Source: Fimbriiglobus ruber (GTDB lineage: Bacteria; Planctomycetota; Planctomycetia; Gemmatales; Gemmataceae). Taken from it: a DNA stretch of 64,000 nucleotides. The stretch spans positions 248,001-312,000 of the forward strand of contig NZ_NIDE01000004.1 in the NCBI RefSeq assembly GCF_002197845.1, written 5' to 3'. The notes under the pieces are model-generated. The model had not been told where the DNA came from, did not search any database, and saw only the letters and a program-made list of their open reading frames with translations. A program made the translations under genes and the position numbers. This document shows positions 8,586-17,818 of this stretch, piece by piece; positions within the stretch are counted from its first letter, which is position 1, and each line of letters opens with the position of its first letter.

Positions 8586-9845
8586 GTGCCACGATTCCTA
8601 CCTGTCCTCGGGTTGCTCGTTTCTCTCGCGACCGGCCCCGCTTCCGCCGCGTACCCCGTAACCGTCGGCCCCGCCGATTGGCCGTGGTGGCGCGGGCCGA
8701 CCCGCGACGGCGTGGCACCGCCGAACCAGACCCCGCCGCAGAAGTGGAGCGCGACCGAAAACGTCCTCTGGAAAGCCCCGGTCCCCGGTCGTGGGCACGG
8801 GTCGCCCGCGGTCGTAGGTGACCGGGTGTTTTTGGCCGTCGCTGATGCCCAGACGGAAACGCAAGCCGTTCACTGTTTCGACCGCAAGACCGGCGAACTC
8901 GCCTGGGCGACCGTGGTCCACCGCGGCGGGTTCGAGACCAAGGGGAACGCCAAGAGTTCGCTGGCCTCGTCGACACCCGCGTGCGACGGCCGGCGCGTGT
9001 TCATTAACTTCCAGACCGCGAACACGATCACCACCACGGCCCTCGACCTCAATGGGAAGATCCTCTGGCAGCGGAAGGTCTCCGATTTCGTCCAACACCA
9101 GGGCTTCGGCTCGTCCCCGGCCGTCTACGGTCCGCTGGTGCTCGTGACCGCGGACAACAAGGGAGGCGGGGCCGCCGCCGGGCTCGACCGTGAGACCGGG
9201 ACCGTCGTCTGGACAAGAACCCGCCCGAAGCTCCCGAATTACACCTCGCCGGTCATTCTCCCAATCGGGGGCAAGGACCAACTCCTCCTGACCGGGTGCG
9301 ACCTGGTTACCTCCCTCGACCCGCTCACCGGCTCCCAGCTCTGGGAACACAAAGGCGCCACGACCGAGTGCGTGACCTCGACCGTCACCGACGGCCGGCA
9401 CGTGTTCACCAGTGGCGGCTACCCGAAGAACCACCTCGCCGCGGTGACGGCCGATGGGTCGGGCAAGGTGGCGTGGGAAAGCGGAGCCCGGGTGTACGTC
9501 CCGTCCCTGCTATACAAAGACGGTCATCTGTACGGCGTGCAAGACGAGGGCGTGGCCGTCTGCTGGCGGTGCGACACCGGCAAACAGGTCTGGAAGGAGC
9601 GCCTCGGCGGGACGTTCAGTGCGTCCCCCGTTCTCGTCGGGGATGTGGTTTACTCGGTCAACGAAGCCGGAAAGTGGTTTCTGTTCAAGGCGACGCCCGA
9701 GGCGTTCACACTGGTAGCCGAGAACAAATTGGGTGATGAAGTGTTTGCCACGCCCACAATCTGCGGAGACCATATTTACGCCCGGGTGGCGGAGAAGGTC
9801 GACGGCCAGCGCAAGGAATGGCTCTACTGTTTGGGGAAGCAGTAA
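8586..9845 (+). CDS. Secreted PQQ-binding-like beta-propeller protein
   Basis: 419 residues from GTG at 8586. That start gives a clean signal peptide (PRFLPVLGLLVSLATGPASA); the frame also opens upstream without family sequence. The mature protein opens with DWPWWRGPTRDG, the phrase typical of planctomycete PQQ-like propellers, followed by repeated blades with AWxxxxG-like strands (GELAWATVVHRGG, GKILWQRKVSDF, GTVVWTRTRPKL, KVAWESGARVYV, KQVWKERLGGTF). The fold resembles BamB and PQQ dehydrogenases, but no catalytic residues can be assigned; such proteins are usually annotated only as outer membrane protein assembly factor BamB-like. It is secreted or periplasmic, and is followed by an inverted repeat and a hairpin. 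Confidence 0.85.
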   Translation: MPRFLPVLGLLVSLATGPASAAYPVTVGPADWPWWRGPTRDGVAPPNQTPPQKWSATENVLWKAPVPGRGHGSPAVVGDRVFLAVADAQTETQAVHCFDRKTGELAWATVVHRGGFETKGNAKSSLASSTPACDGRRVFINFQTANTITTTALDLNGKILWQRKVSDFVQHQGFGSSPAVYGPLVLVTADNKGGGAAAGLDRETGTVVWTRTRPKLPNYTSPVILPIGGKDQLLLTGCDLVTSLDPLTGSQLWEHKGATTECVTSTVTDGRHVFTSGGYPKNHLAAVTADGSGKVAWESGARVYVPSLLYKDGHLYGVQDEGVAVCWRCDTGKQVWKERLGGTFSASPVLVGDVVYSVNEAGKWFLFKATPEAFTLVAENKLGDEVFATPTICGDHIYARVAEKVDGQRKEWLYCLGKQ

Positions 9846-9929
9846 GCCCCAGATCCTCGCGGGTCAAAAAACGGCTACGGGGCACGTTTGTTAAAGCGCC
9901 TCGCAGAAATTACCATCCCCATTGCCATG

Positions 9930-10058
9930 ATTCTTCAGTCCGAAGGACTGGTGGTTCTCAGCCCAGGGCAACGCCCTGGGTCGAACGGGCGCCCGAGAAT
10001 CAGATGTCCCAGGGCGTTGCCCTGGGCTGAGAACCATCAGTCCTTCGGACTGAAGAAT
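9930..10058. repeat. Inverted repeat of the 'cccagggcaacgccctggg' family
   Basis: Left arm attcttcagtccgaaggact plus ggttctcagcccagggcaac is mirrored by the right arm ending at 10058. Each arm itself contains the small palindromes cagtccgaaggactg and cccagggcaacgccctggg, so this is a palindrome of palindromes. One diverged half copy lies at 26987-27035. Confidence 0.88.
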
Positions 10059-10110
10059 CCTGCGTGGCGTCTTCAACACATGTGGGTCGGTTTTTCCCCA
10101 CCGCATGCCT

Positions 10111-10171
10111 AAACGTCCGGGGGGGGGCGGGTTCGCGAGACTATCTCGCGAACCCGCCCCCCCGGACGTTT
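10111..10171. terminator. Bidirectional hairpin downstream of the DUF1549/DUF1553 operon
   Basis: The arms aaacgtccggg...gcgggttcgcgaga and tctcgcgaacccgc...ccggacgttt pair almost fully, with a two-base difference in the G-run and a 3-base loop. It lies 20 bases beyond the stop of the minus-strand gene and faces the plus-strand PQQ gene. Confidence 0.75.
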
Positions 10172-10190
10172 GGGCGTTCCGTTCCCCGTC

Positions 10191-13100
10191 CTAGCGGTTG
10201 AACAGGAACGCCGGGCTGTTGATGAGTGCCCACACCAGATCCTGCGCCCCGAGTACGCGGGCGTCGGCCGGCGCCGGAACACTGGCGTCGCGCTGCAGCC
10301 GTTGGTATTCGGCGTCCTGGGCCAAGTACATCTGCCGCAGTTTCGCGGCGACCTCCGGCTTCCGGCCCTTGGTCGGGGTGTCGAGCATCTCGGCCAGTTC
10401 GTGCGTCACCGGGGCTTTCAGCTTCGCATTCTTGTCCGTCGTCACCGACAGTCGGAACTTACCGATGGTGTGATTTGTTCCGAACCGTTGATCGAGGACG
10501 AAGGAGAACAGGGTTCCGTCGTCCCCCGCACCGACCCCCGCGCCCTGGACCGGAAAGATCGCGACCTGATCCCGGCCGGTTTGCGGCGAGATCGCCCAGC
10601 CGGTCGCCGGGTTGTTGTCGATCGCGTTGTTAATGCCGAAATTGCCCTGCTCGTAGGTGGCCTGGGCGCCCGCGAACTTGACGGGCTTCGGCTTTTCCGT
10701 CGGCTTCTTCGCAGGGCGGTGAGTCGCCCGGAACTCGTTCAGCACGAAGTTCCCGTTCTTCGCCCGGCCCGGGCCGTTCGCGGGCAGCCGCGGGTCCGAG
10801 AAGACTTCCAGGCGGACGGCCGTGACGCCCTTCAGCTTCGACTCGGCCCCGATCGTGTAAAGCTCGTTCGTGGTCGTGCCGCCGTGCAACAGCAGGGTGC
10901 CGTCGTCACCCACGTCGAACGATGCACCGCTCGCGGCCTTGACCGTGACCGGGTCGAGGACGGTCCACGCGGTTGGCTTCTGGGCGCGGAGGCCGTCCTC
11001 CCAGGCTGCCTGGCGGCCGTCCACCGTCGCCTGGTAAGCCTTGAACGCCTCGACCTTTTTGTTGTGTTCGGCGACCAACCGGGTGAAGTCCGGCGCGGCC
11101 GAATTCAGCGCCTTGACGCCAGAGGCCGACTCCGCCGCGGTCGGCGCGCGGTTCAGGATCGAGAAGTAGATCTCCTCGACGACTTTCCCGTCGTCCTTCG
11201 TCGCCGCGGTGAACTTCGAGATGTGGCTGTTCGGGTCGTTGACGGCGGACGCCACGATCGGCCCGTTCACCATCGCCATGACCGAGCCGAGCATCATCGT
11301 GTTCGACCGTTCACACTCGCAGGCGGACTCGCGGACCGGCTTGCCGAACAGTTCCAGAAAGCCGCCCGGCAGGTCGACGTTGCTGTCGAGCAGTTGGGCG
11401 GCTCGCGCCCCGGCCGGCATCCCGGGTAGCCGACTCTCGCTCCCGGTCGCCCGGTGGATGCTGTCGAACAGCACCTCGGCCGGCAGCCGCCGCGGGAGGG
11501 CGTGGCTGTAGTTGATATCGTCGTCTTTATTGAACGGGTTCGTGGCGATCGCGAGCTGGTAGGTCCGGCTCTTGCAGATCGTCTTGATTAACTTCCGCGT
11601 GTCGAACCCGGAGGCCACGAATTCTTTCGTCAGCCGATCGAGCAGTTCCGGGTTGGTCGCCGGGTTGCCGGCGCGAATGTCGTCGACCGGCTCGATGATG
11701 CCGACACCGAGCAGGTAGCTCCAGATACGGTTCGTCCAGCTCTTGGCGAAGTACGGGTTGTCCTTGGACGTGATCCATTTGGCGACCTGGACGCGGCGGG
11801 GTTCGGTGGAGACCGTCGTCGAGGCGAACGAGTACGGGAACTTCGGCGCGACGACGGAACCGGTCCGGGCGTGTTTCACGTCCCCGCCCTTGCCGTCCGC
11901 GATCACCTCGACCAGCGGCTTGGCACCTTCGACCGCGGTGCCGCCGATCCGCTGGCCCTTGAACTTCGGGTCTTCGGTCCGGTTCACCTGCGCGAAGTAG
12001 GCGGCCATCTCGTAATACTGGTCCTGGGTCCACCGCTCGAACGGGTGGTCGTGGCACTTGTTGCAGTTGAAGCGGATCGCCAGGAAGAGCTGCGTGGTGT
12101 TTTCCATCACGGCGTCCGGGTCCCGCAGCGTCTTGTAGTAGGCAGCCGGGGGGTTATCGACGTTCGAGCCGGACGCGGTCAGGACGGAGTAAGCGAACTT
12201 GTCGTAAGGCATGTCGGTCGTCACGGCGTCCCGAATCCATTTCTGGAGGGCGGCCGCGCCGGGGTCGCCCAGGAACTTGCGGTTCACCTGGAGTAGGTCG
12301 GCCCACTTGTTCGTCCAGTGTTCGACGAACGCCTCGCTGCCGACGAGTTTGTCCACGAGGGCTTCCCGCTTTTCGCGGGTCGGGCGGGCGTCGGCGAGGA
12401 ACGCCCGAACCTCGGCGGCCGTCGGCGGGACGCCGGTCAGGTCGATCGACACCCGGCGGACGAAGTCGGCGTCGTCGCAGATCCCGCTCGGGAGGATCTT
12501 GACCTTCTTCAGCTTCGCATCCACGAGTTCGTCGATCCAGTTCAGCTGCGGCGGCGCGGTCCACGCGAAGCCGGACCGGTCGCCGGTCACGACGACCGTG
12601 CTGGCCGAATACGAGCCTTCGTACCGGGCAAGCATCGTCGCCTCGCCGCGGCGGACGGTGGTGAGCAGGCCCGTCTTGTCGATCGTGGCCACGTCGGTGT
12701 TGCTGCTGTCAATGAACGCCTCGGCCGACACGTCCCGCTTCTTCCCGTCCGCGTAAGTCGCGAGGACGGCGAACTGCTGCCTGGCCCCGATGCGGCCGAC
12801 GGTCGGGTCTTTCGGGAAGATTTCGATGCCGGTCACGCGCGGGGCGGTCAGGTCCACTTTCACCCCCTCGGCAATCCACCGGCGGAGCAGCTCGTAGTAC
12901 GGTTCGCCGGGCGACATCAGGACGCCGCCGACGTGGGGCACAGCCCCGGCCGGCTTCATCAGCATCAGGCTCCGCTCGGGAGCCGCCCGGTTGAAGCGGC
13001 GGCCTTCCAGGTCGTCGGTCAGGGCACGGAAGTCGTACACCGGGTCGTAGCCGCGGAGCGAGAGCTTGAAGCCGTTCTTGCCCGCCTGGGCACCGTGGCA

Positions 13101-13535
13101 GGTGCCGGCGTTGCACCCCGTCTTCGAGAGGACGGGCTGCACGTCTTTCACGAAGCTGACCGGGTGGGCGGACTTCTGTCCGGTCACCGTGACCGCAACC
13201 GTGGCCGACTTATCGCCCACGGAAATCGTCAGGGTGCCAGAGCCGTCGGCGACCGGGCGGACGGAACCCGAGGCGGCCACGGTCGCGATCGCGGGGGCTG
13301 CAATCCTGGCCACCCGCGTGGCATCGACCGCTTCACCCGTGGAGAGTTTCGCGGTCACAAGCAGTTGCGAGTACGCGAACGGGCCGTCGAGGTTGATCGT
13401 CGCGGGCCGCACGTCGAGCGACACGACGCCGGCTCCGTCGGGGAGCTTTTCTGGGGCGGGAGTTTCGGCGCCGGCACGGCCGACGGTTAGCCCCAGTGCG
13501 ACGCACGCGAGCGAAAGGAGTCGAAGGCGGGACAT
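10191..13535 (-). CDS. DUF1549/DUF1553 cytochrome-type protein with Ig-like domains
   Basis: 1114 residues from ATG at 13535 (MSRLRLLSLACVALGLTVG, a signal peptide); the frame extends 16 codons further without support. Order: an Ig-like segment at about 40-120; a cytochrome-like segment with CNAGTCHG (a CX4CH variant of the heme c motif) near 140; a Big_2-type domain at about 225-310; DUF1549 with a standard CNKCHDHPFERW heme motif; DUF1553 with KWITSKDNPYFAKSW; an inserted beta-rich discoidin-like segment; and the DUF1553 C-terminus ending LINSPAFLFNR. Family role: abundant secreted planctomycete proteins of unsettled function, possibly redox or polysaccharide-related. It is the second gene of an operon, 87 bases after the cytochrome-WD40 gene, a pairing that recurs in planctomycetes. 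Confidence 0.9.
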   Translation of the reverse strand: MSRLRLLSLACVALGLTVGRAGAETPAPEKLPDGAGVVSLDVRPATINLDGPFAYSQLLVTAKLSTGEAVDATRVARIAAPAIATVAASGSVRPVADGSGTLTISVGDKSATVAVTVTGQKSAHPVSFVKDVQPVLSKTGCNAGTCHGAQAGKNGFKLSLRGYDPVYDFRALTDDLEGRRFNRAAPERSLMLMKPAGAVPHVGGVLMSPGEPYYELLRRWIAEGVKVDLTAPRVTGIEIFPKDPTVGRIGARQQFAVLATYADGKKRDVSAEAFIDSSNTDVATIDKTGLLTTVRRGEATMLARYEGSYSASTVVVTGDRSGFAWTAPPQLNWIDELVDAKLKKVKILPSGICDDADFVRRVSIDLTGVPPTAAEVRAFLADARPTREKREALVDKLVGSEAFVEHWTNKWADLLQVNRKFLGDPGAAALQKWIRDAVTTDMPYDKFAYSVLTASGSNVDNPPAAYYKTLRDPDAVMENTTQLFLAIRFNCNKCHDHPFERWTQDQYYEMAAYFAQVNRTEDPKFKGQRIGGTAVEGAKPLVEVIADGKGGDVKHARTGSVVAPKFPYSFASTTVSTEPRRVQVAKWITSKDNPYFAKSWTNRIWSYLLGVGIIEPVDDIRAGNPATNPELLDRLTKEFVASGFDTRKLIKTICKSRTYQLAIATNPFNKDDDINYSHALPRRLPAEVLFDSIHRATGSESRLPGMPAGARAAQLLDSNVDLPGGFLELFGKPVRESACECERSNTMMLGSVMAMVNGPIVASAVNDPNSHISKFTAATKDDGKVVEEIYFSILNRAPTAAESASGVKALNSAAPDFTRLVAEHNKKVEAFKAYQATVDGRQAAWEDGLRAQKPTAWTVLDPVTVKAASGASFDVGDDGTLLLHGGTTTNELYTIGAESKLKGVTAVRLEVFSDPRLPANGPGRAKNGNFVLNEFRATHRPAKKPTEKPKPVKFAGAQATYEQGNFGINNAIDNNPATGWAISPQTGRDQVAIFPVQGAGVGAGDDGTLFSFVLDQRFGTNHTIGKFRLSVTTDKNAKLKAPVTHELAEMLDTPTKGRKPEVAAKLRQMYLAQDAEYQRLQRDASVPAPADARVLGAQDLVWALINSPAFLFNR

Positions 13536-13622
13536 ATCCGTGAGTCTCTGGAGGAGGGCAAAAGGATGTCGTCCGGTCCACACTTGACGCGATCAGGACA
13601 AAGTCATTCGCACGACCAAATC

Positions 13623-15095
13623 TTACTGCCGGGCGCTGATTTTTTCCGCGGGGAGGGCGACGAACGAGTGGAGGAGCTTGCCGGTCGCCGGGTCGTGTAG
13701 CCAAATGCGGCCGTCGAACCCGGCCGAGGCGACGACCTTGCCGGTCGGCGACCACGCCACGACGTAAGCCGGGCCGGTCACCTGTTCACACACGACCTTC
13801 TTGCCGGAGGCCACATCGTACACGCGGACCTCGCCTTTGCCGTCCAGGCTGCTGGCGGCGGCGAAGCGATCACCTTCCGCATCAAAGCGGACGCACGACA
13901 CGCGACCCGGCAAAGCCTCGTACTCCTTGATGCGGTTGGCGTCGTCGCCGATGACCCGAGGAACTTCCCGGTGCATCTTGTACAGCCGCGGCGTCCCGTC
14001 GGAGCCGGCGGCAATCAGTTCGTCGTACTCTTTCGGGGCGGCGTTCGGTGTATCGGTCGGAATCTTAGCCTTTTTCGCCTCCTCGAACGGCCGACAGTCG
14101 ATCGCCATCAGCCCGCCCTTGAGCGCGCCGGGCGTGATGCTGGTCACGTTGTCCACGAACCGCTGGGTCGGGACTTCGGTGAGCTTCATCGTCATGTCCC
14201 GGCTGACGGACGCCAGGTGCAACCCGTCTCGCGAAAACGTGGTGCCGACGATCCAGTCCGAGTGCGTGCCCATCTGGAGAACCTGGGCGCCGGTGGCCGC
14301 GTCGATCGCGCGGACGGTGTTATCCGAGCAGCCGAACCCGACGACCTTCCCGTCCGGCGACCAACTCACTCCGTACAGGGTGTCGAACGTCACCGTCGTT
14401 GAGACGAGCAATTTATCCTTGTCATGTGTCCAGATCTGGATTTCACCGAACCGGCCGGGCGCGCCACCGGCGACCGCGAGACGGTTACCGTCCGGGGAGA
14501 AAGCCAGGGACTGAACCCGTTCGGACGCACCGATCAGCCGCGAGATGAGATGCGAGCCATCGGCCGCGAACAGCAGCACCTCGTGGTAACCACTGACGGC
14601 CAAGAACCGGCCGTCCGGCGAGAATGCGAGCGCGGTCACGACGGGCGGCGCGGAGTATTGGGGCGGGTTCTTGGCATCGACGACCACAGCCCTGGCGGAA
14701 GCCGGCGTGTCGTCGGCCGCGCCTTCCTTGATCCACTTCGCGACCAGATCAATCTCGAGCTGTTTCAGCGGGGGACGCCCCTTGGGCATTTCCGCTTTGC
14801 CGTCTTTAAGTTGGATCTCGTGAAGTAGGAAGCTGGCTTCCGGTTTCCCGGCCACGACCGCCGGCTTTCCGCTCTCTCCGGTCTTCAAAAGGTTCGCGAA
14901 CGCGGTCATGACGTACAGACCGCCCGCCTTGGCCGGTTGGTGACAACCGAGGCAGTGTTGTTGGAGAATCGGCCGCACGTCCTTGTAGTAACTGACTTTG
15001 GCCGACGTACCAGCCGACGGAAGCTCAGCCGCATTCACACGCGACACTGAAAGGACGGAGGCGAAAACGACCAGGGCAATGACTCGTCCGGTCAT
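13623..15095 (-). CDS. Cytochrome c-domain (PSC1) plus WD40 repeat protein
   Basis: 490 residues. Signal peptide MTGRVIALVVFASVLSVSRVNA, then a planctomycete-type cytochrome domain with CLGCH (about residues 48-52) and the usual EMPKGRPPLKQLEIDLVAKWI stretch near 115. From about 150 onward come WD40-like repeats (VTALAFSPDGRFLAVSG, VQSLAFSPDGNRLAVAGG, LYGVSWSPDGKVVGFG, VGTTFSRDGLHLASVS, VVAWSPTGKVVASAGFDGRI). The propeller probably forms a protein-interaction platform beside the heme. It is first in the operon with the DUF1549/DUF1553 gene, and is likely periplasmic or outer-surface. Confidence 0.9.
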   Translation of the reverse strand: MTGRVIALVVFASVLSVSRVNAAELPSAGTSAKVSYYKDVRPILQQHCLGCHQPAKAGGLYVMTAFANLLKTGESGKPAVVAGKPEASFLLHEIQLKDGKAEMPKGRPPLKQLEIDLVAKWIKEGAADDTPASARAVVVDAKNPPQYSAPPVVTALAFSPDGRFLAVSGYHEVLLFAADGSHLISRLIGASERVQSLAFSPDGNRLAVAGGAPGRFGEIQIWTHDKDKLLVSTTVTFDTLYGVSWSPDGKVVGFGCSDNTVRAIDAATGAQVLQMGTHSDWIVGTTFSRDGLHLASVSRDMTMKLTEVPTQRFVDNVTSITPGALKGGLMAIDCRPFEEAKKAKIPTDTPNAAPKEYDELIAAGSDGTPRLYKMHREVPRVIGDDANRIKEYEALPGRVSCVRFDAEGDRFAAASSLDGKGEVRVYDVASGKKVVCEQVTGPAYVVAWSPTGKVVASAGFDGRIWLHDPATGKLLHSFVALPAEKISARQ

Positions 15096-15250
15096 CGGGA
15101 CACGACCTCAATGGGGAGGCGGAGGCAGGCGGCGGGAATAAGTAGTGTACCAGTCGGGCGAGGAAGGGTTCAAACGGAATTCCGGCAAAAGTGAGCGGTG
15201 CGAGCCCGGGCTTCGGCATTACGAACACGCGCGATAAGTGAAGTCGTGAT

Positions 15251-15352
15251 TCAGGATGTGGTTCGATCGCCCTCGAGGTGGACATGCGGGCCGCCGATGT
15301 GTTCGACACGCCAGTCGATCAGAAGGGGAAGAAAATCCACACAGCGTTCTAC
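15251..15352 (-). pseudogene. C-terminal remnant of a second SPFH-type gene
   Basis: On the minus strand, 15352-15251 reads ...VDFLPLLIDWRVEHIGG and then PHVHLEGDRTTS before TGA. This matches the end of the intact neighbour at 15926-17797, which has VDLTAFL..., RVIELRGG and THVHLDGVDGDRTAS. The frame is closed upstream by a stop at 15353-15355 and no further similarity is visible, so only about 30 codons remain. It lies 574 bases downstream of the intact gene in the same orientation, consistent with an old tandem duplication that was mostly deleted. Confidence 0.65.
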
Positions 15353-15513
15353 TTACCCGAACGCAAGGCCGAGGTGGAAATCGCCGAAAATACAACCCAG
15401 AGTCCCGGCACAACCCCCGCAGGTGGCCGGTTCGTATTCCGGCGTCACGAGCCGAACGGGTACAATCCCAATCGTATCGCGGTAGTACGTTCGGGGCCGA
15501 GAAGGGCCGGGGT

Positions 15514-15859
15514 ATGGGTGCGTTCGACCCGGCGGCGCGGTTCGCGGCCCAGACCGACCCGGACGCCACGGGTGATGCGCTCACCTCAGAGTTGAATGGT
15601 GCTGCAGGCTGAGGGCTTGGAGATGACCGAATCGCAAGTGGTGAACGAGTGGATCAGCCGCGGGGAAGCCCGTGGGAGGTTAGTCGGACGGCGGCAGAGC
15701 TTGTTGAGATTGCTCACCAAACGATTTTCTGGAGCCGTACCAGACGAGGTTGTCCGGTTCATCAATGAGCAAGAGAGTCCGGAGGTCCTCGACCACTGGT
15801 TTGATGCGGCGGTCGAGGTGTACACGTTCCCACAATTCCTGGCCGTGTTGAAGATGTAG
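15514..15859 (+). pseudogene. Possible internally deleted Rpn-like/PD-(D/E)XK nuclease family gene
   Basis: Two pieces lie in different frames. The first (15514-15612, ATG preceded by a G-rich stretch) starts MGAFDPAARFAAQTDPDA and soon stops. The second (15596-15859, 87 residues) holds VVNEWISRGEARGRLVGRRQ, LLRLLTKRFSG and FTFPQFL-like endings (VYTFPQFLAVLKM). The second piece resembles the C-terminal tail of Rpn-type putative transposase/nuclease proteins that are abundant in Gemmata. I infer one gene that lost its catalytic middle; the 87-residue part could instead be a small gene of its own. Confidence 0.4.
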
Positions 15860-15925
15860 ATCGGTGGCTGCTCGGAAGTCCATAGACAGAATGCACGCTC
15901 GTCTGGCGGTTGCGCAAACATCGCC

Positions 15926-17797
15926 TCACGAAGCAGTTCGGTCGCCGTCCACACCATCCAGGTGAACGTGGGTGCCGCCCTTCGCGCCGCCGCGGAGTTC
16001 GATCACACGGTCGGCGCGGCCCTGAGTGAGGAATGCTGTCAGGTCGACGTTCATGTCTTTCAACGCAGCGAGATGTTGACGGGTCCGCTCCTCGGACTGG
16101 CGGCGGATTTCTTGTTCCACTTCTGCATCGCGGACCCGCTGCTGGCGGACGGCGTCGCGCTCGGTTTCTTTTTGGCGTAACTCGGCCTCCTGACGTTTTC
16201 GCGCGAGTCCGATCTCGGAATCGACCTCGATCGCCTGCTCCGTCCGGCGTTTGGTGGCGCGGGCCATCTGGGCGTTGAGCTTGTCGTCTTCGAGTTCCTG
16301 GGCCTGTTGCTCGGTCGCCCGTTCGAGTTGGAGTTTGGTCCGCGCCTCGATGGCCTGGTCGTGCATCGCCTGGAGACGATCCGGGGCGCCGTAGCCGCGG
16401 TAGACCACTTTGTTGATCCGGTAGCCGTTTTGCACGGCGCGGGCGGTGAGCTGGCGGTACGTTTCGAGTTCGTTGAGCTTCCCGGTCTCGTGCTTGAATG
16501 CTTCGAACGTCCGGTGGCCGGTGAAGTCCACCACGTCGGACGTGGCGGCGTTGATGAAGTCGCCGATCGGGTCGTGGGTGGCTTCGAGCATCCGCTCGAT
16601 ATCGATCAACTCGAAGAAGATCATCAGCCGCAGCATCAGAACCGCGTCGTCCGCCGTGCGGACGTCGGTCACGTCGTGGTACATCTGGTCCGGCATCAGC
16701 CAGAGCTTTTGGAACACCAGCCCCTTGGCGACCTTCTGAACCCCGGCCGACCCGCCTTCGGACCCGTGCCAGGTGAACGTGTGGAGCCACTCGCCCGGTG
16801 CGGGAACAAACAGCGTCGGCCCACTCACGATGCGGCGAGTGACCGTGGCAGTCTCGGCGGCCCGGCTGTAAACGACGACCGCTTCCTTAGCCGCGACTTG
16901 CAGCCCCTCCTGTTTCTGCACGTCCATGTGGACACGTGGGTCGAACCAAATGTCCGCCGGGCCGGTGAGGTGATCCTGGCGGCCGTCCCGGAAACGGACG
17001 ACGAGGAAATCCCCCGGGTGGGCGACGAAGTGGGCCATCTGCCGAAATGTCTTGCCCCACTGGAGGACGCGAGCCGGGCCGGTCACGACCTCGACCTGCC
17101 CATTCCGGTGGATGACCAGAACCCGCTGCCCGTCTTGCACCGTGTAGAAGAACATGCCTCCCTCCCAGATTGGTTCAGTGGTGTCCTGCCCCTGGCGCCA
17201 CCGCGGCGGGCCGGAGAGGGACCATTGAGATGATGTGTCGCGGCCCGATTGTTTCAGCCCGAGTAGACGCTCGGATGTGCCGTCGTCTTCGTCAAGAAGC
17301 TCAAATTCGTCTTCGCTACCGTTGATGCCTTTTTTGTGCGCAATCACCCGTTCGCCAAGGTTCCTTAGGGGATTGATCGCGAGAGCCGCGATGCGGCCGA
17401 AGCGTGATTCCGCGAAATAATCGCCGAACGCGAGACGTGTGTTCGACGCCAGCATCGAGTCCACGCCATCGTATTCCGTACACCCGTAGTGGCGGTTGAT
17501 TTCTTCGCCGATGGCCGGCCCGTGCGCCGGGACGAGTTGGATCTTCTTGTTCAGTACGAAACTGAGTTTGTCGCGCAACAAGATGTCGTTCGAGTTGGCC
17601 GAGTAACAGGTTAACGTCTCGCCATTGACCGAGATCGGGAAGATCAGGTTCTCCCGGGCTACTGACTCGGGAACGAGGTCGAGTACCGATTGGGGAACGA
17701 CAACCCCGAGACCGCCGGAATATTCTTCCCCTGTTGTAGCCGAGGCGGCGGGCTGATGGACCGCGCCTCGGCGTTGGATCAACTGCGGTAGCCCCAT
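15926..17797 (-). CDS. GspE_N (MshEN-like) domain fused to SPFH/band 7 protein
   Basis: 623 residues. Residues about 38-105 (VLDLVPESVARENLIFPISV, then LSFVLNKKIQLVPA and IGEEINRHYG) match the N-terminal domain of type II secretion/pilus ATPases (T2SSE_N, related to the c-di-GMP-binding MshEN). After an acidic linker (about 170-215) comes a beta-rich region (GGMFFYTVQDGQRVLVIHRN) and a band 7/SPFH-like region (about 230-480) that contains FFELIDIERMLEATHDPIGDF. A long charged coiled coil spans about 495-590. No obvious transmembrane helix is seen. SPFH proteins scaffold membranes or assemble large cages. It is transcribed alone, downstream of trpB with a 21-base gap, so co-transcription is possible. 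Confidence 0.8.
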   Translation of the reverse strand: MGLPQLIQRRGAVHQPAASATTGEEYSGGLGVVVPQSVLDLVPESVARENLIFPISVNGETLTCYSANSNDILLRDKLSFVLNKKIQLVPAHGPAIGEEINRHYGCTEYDGVDSMLASNTRLAFGDYFAESRFGRIAALAINPLRNLGERVIAHKKGINGSEDEFELLDEDDGTSERLLGLKQSGRDTSSQWSLSGPPRWRQGQDTTEPIWEGGMFFYTVQDGQRVLVIHRNGQVEVVTGPARVLQWGKTFRQMAHFVAHPGDFLVVRFRDGRQDHLTGPADIWFDPRVHMDVQKQEGLQVAAKEAVVVYSRAAETATVTRRIVSGPTLFVPAPGEWLHTFTWHGSEGGSAGVQKVAKGLVFQKLWLMPDQMYHDVTDVRTADDAVLMLRLMIFFELIDIERMLEATHDPIGDFINAATSDVVDFTGHRTFEAFKHETGKLNELETYRQLTARAVQNGYRINKVVYRGYGAPDRLQAMHDQAIEARTKLQLERATEQQAQELEDDKLNAQMARATKRRTEQAIEVDSEIGLARKRQEAELRQKETERDAVRQQRVRDAEVEQEIRRQSEERTRQHLAALKDMNVDLTAFLTQGRADRVIELRGGAKGGTHVHLDGVDGDRTAS

Positions 17798-17818
17798 ACT
17801 CGCCCCCGCCTGACGTGA

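Noticed and set aside
7138-8976. A 612-residue minus-strand open frame
   Set aside because: It is an Arg/Gly-rich shadow of the S53 peptidase and PQQ genes, typical of high-GC DNA.
10170-11429. A 419-residue plus-strand frame antisense to the DUF1549/DUF1553 gene
   Set aside because: It is an Arg/Val/Leu-rich shadow; the minus-strand frame has clear domains and heme motifs.
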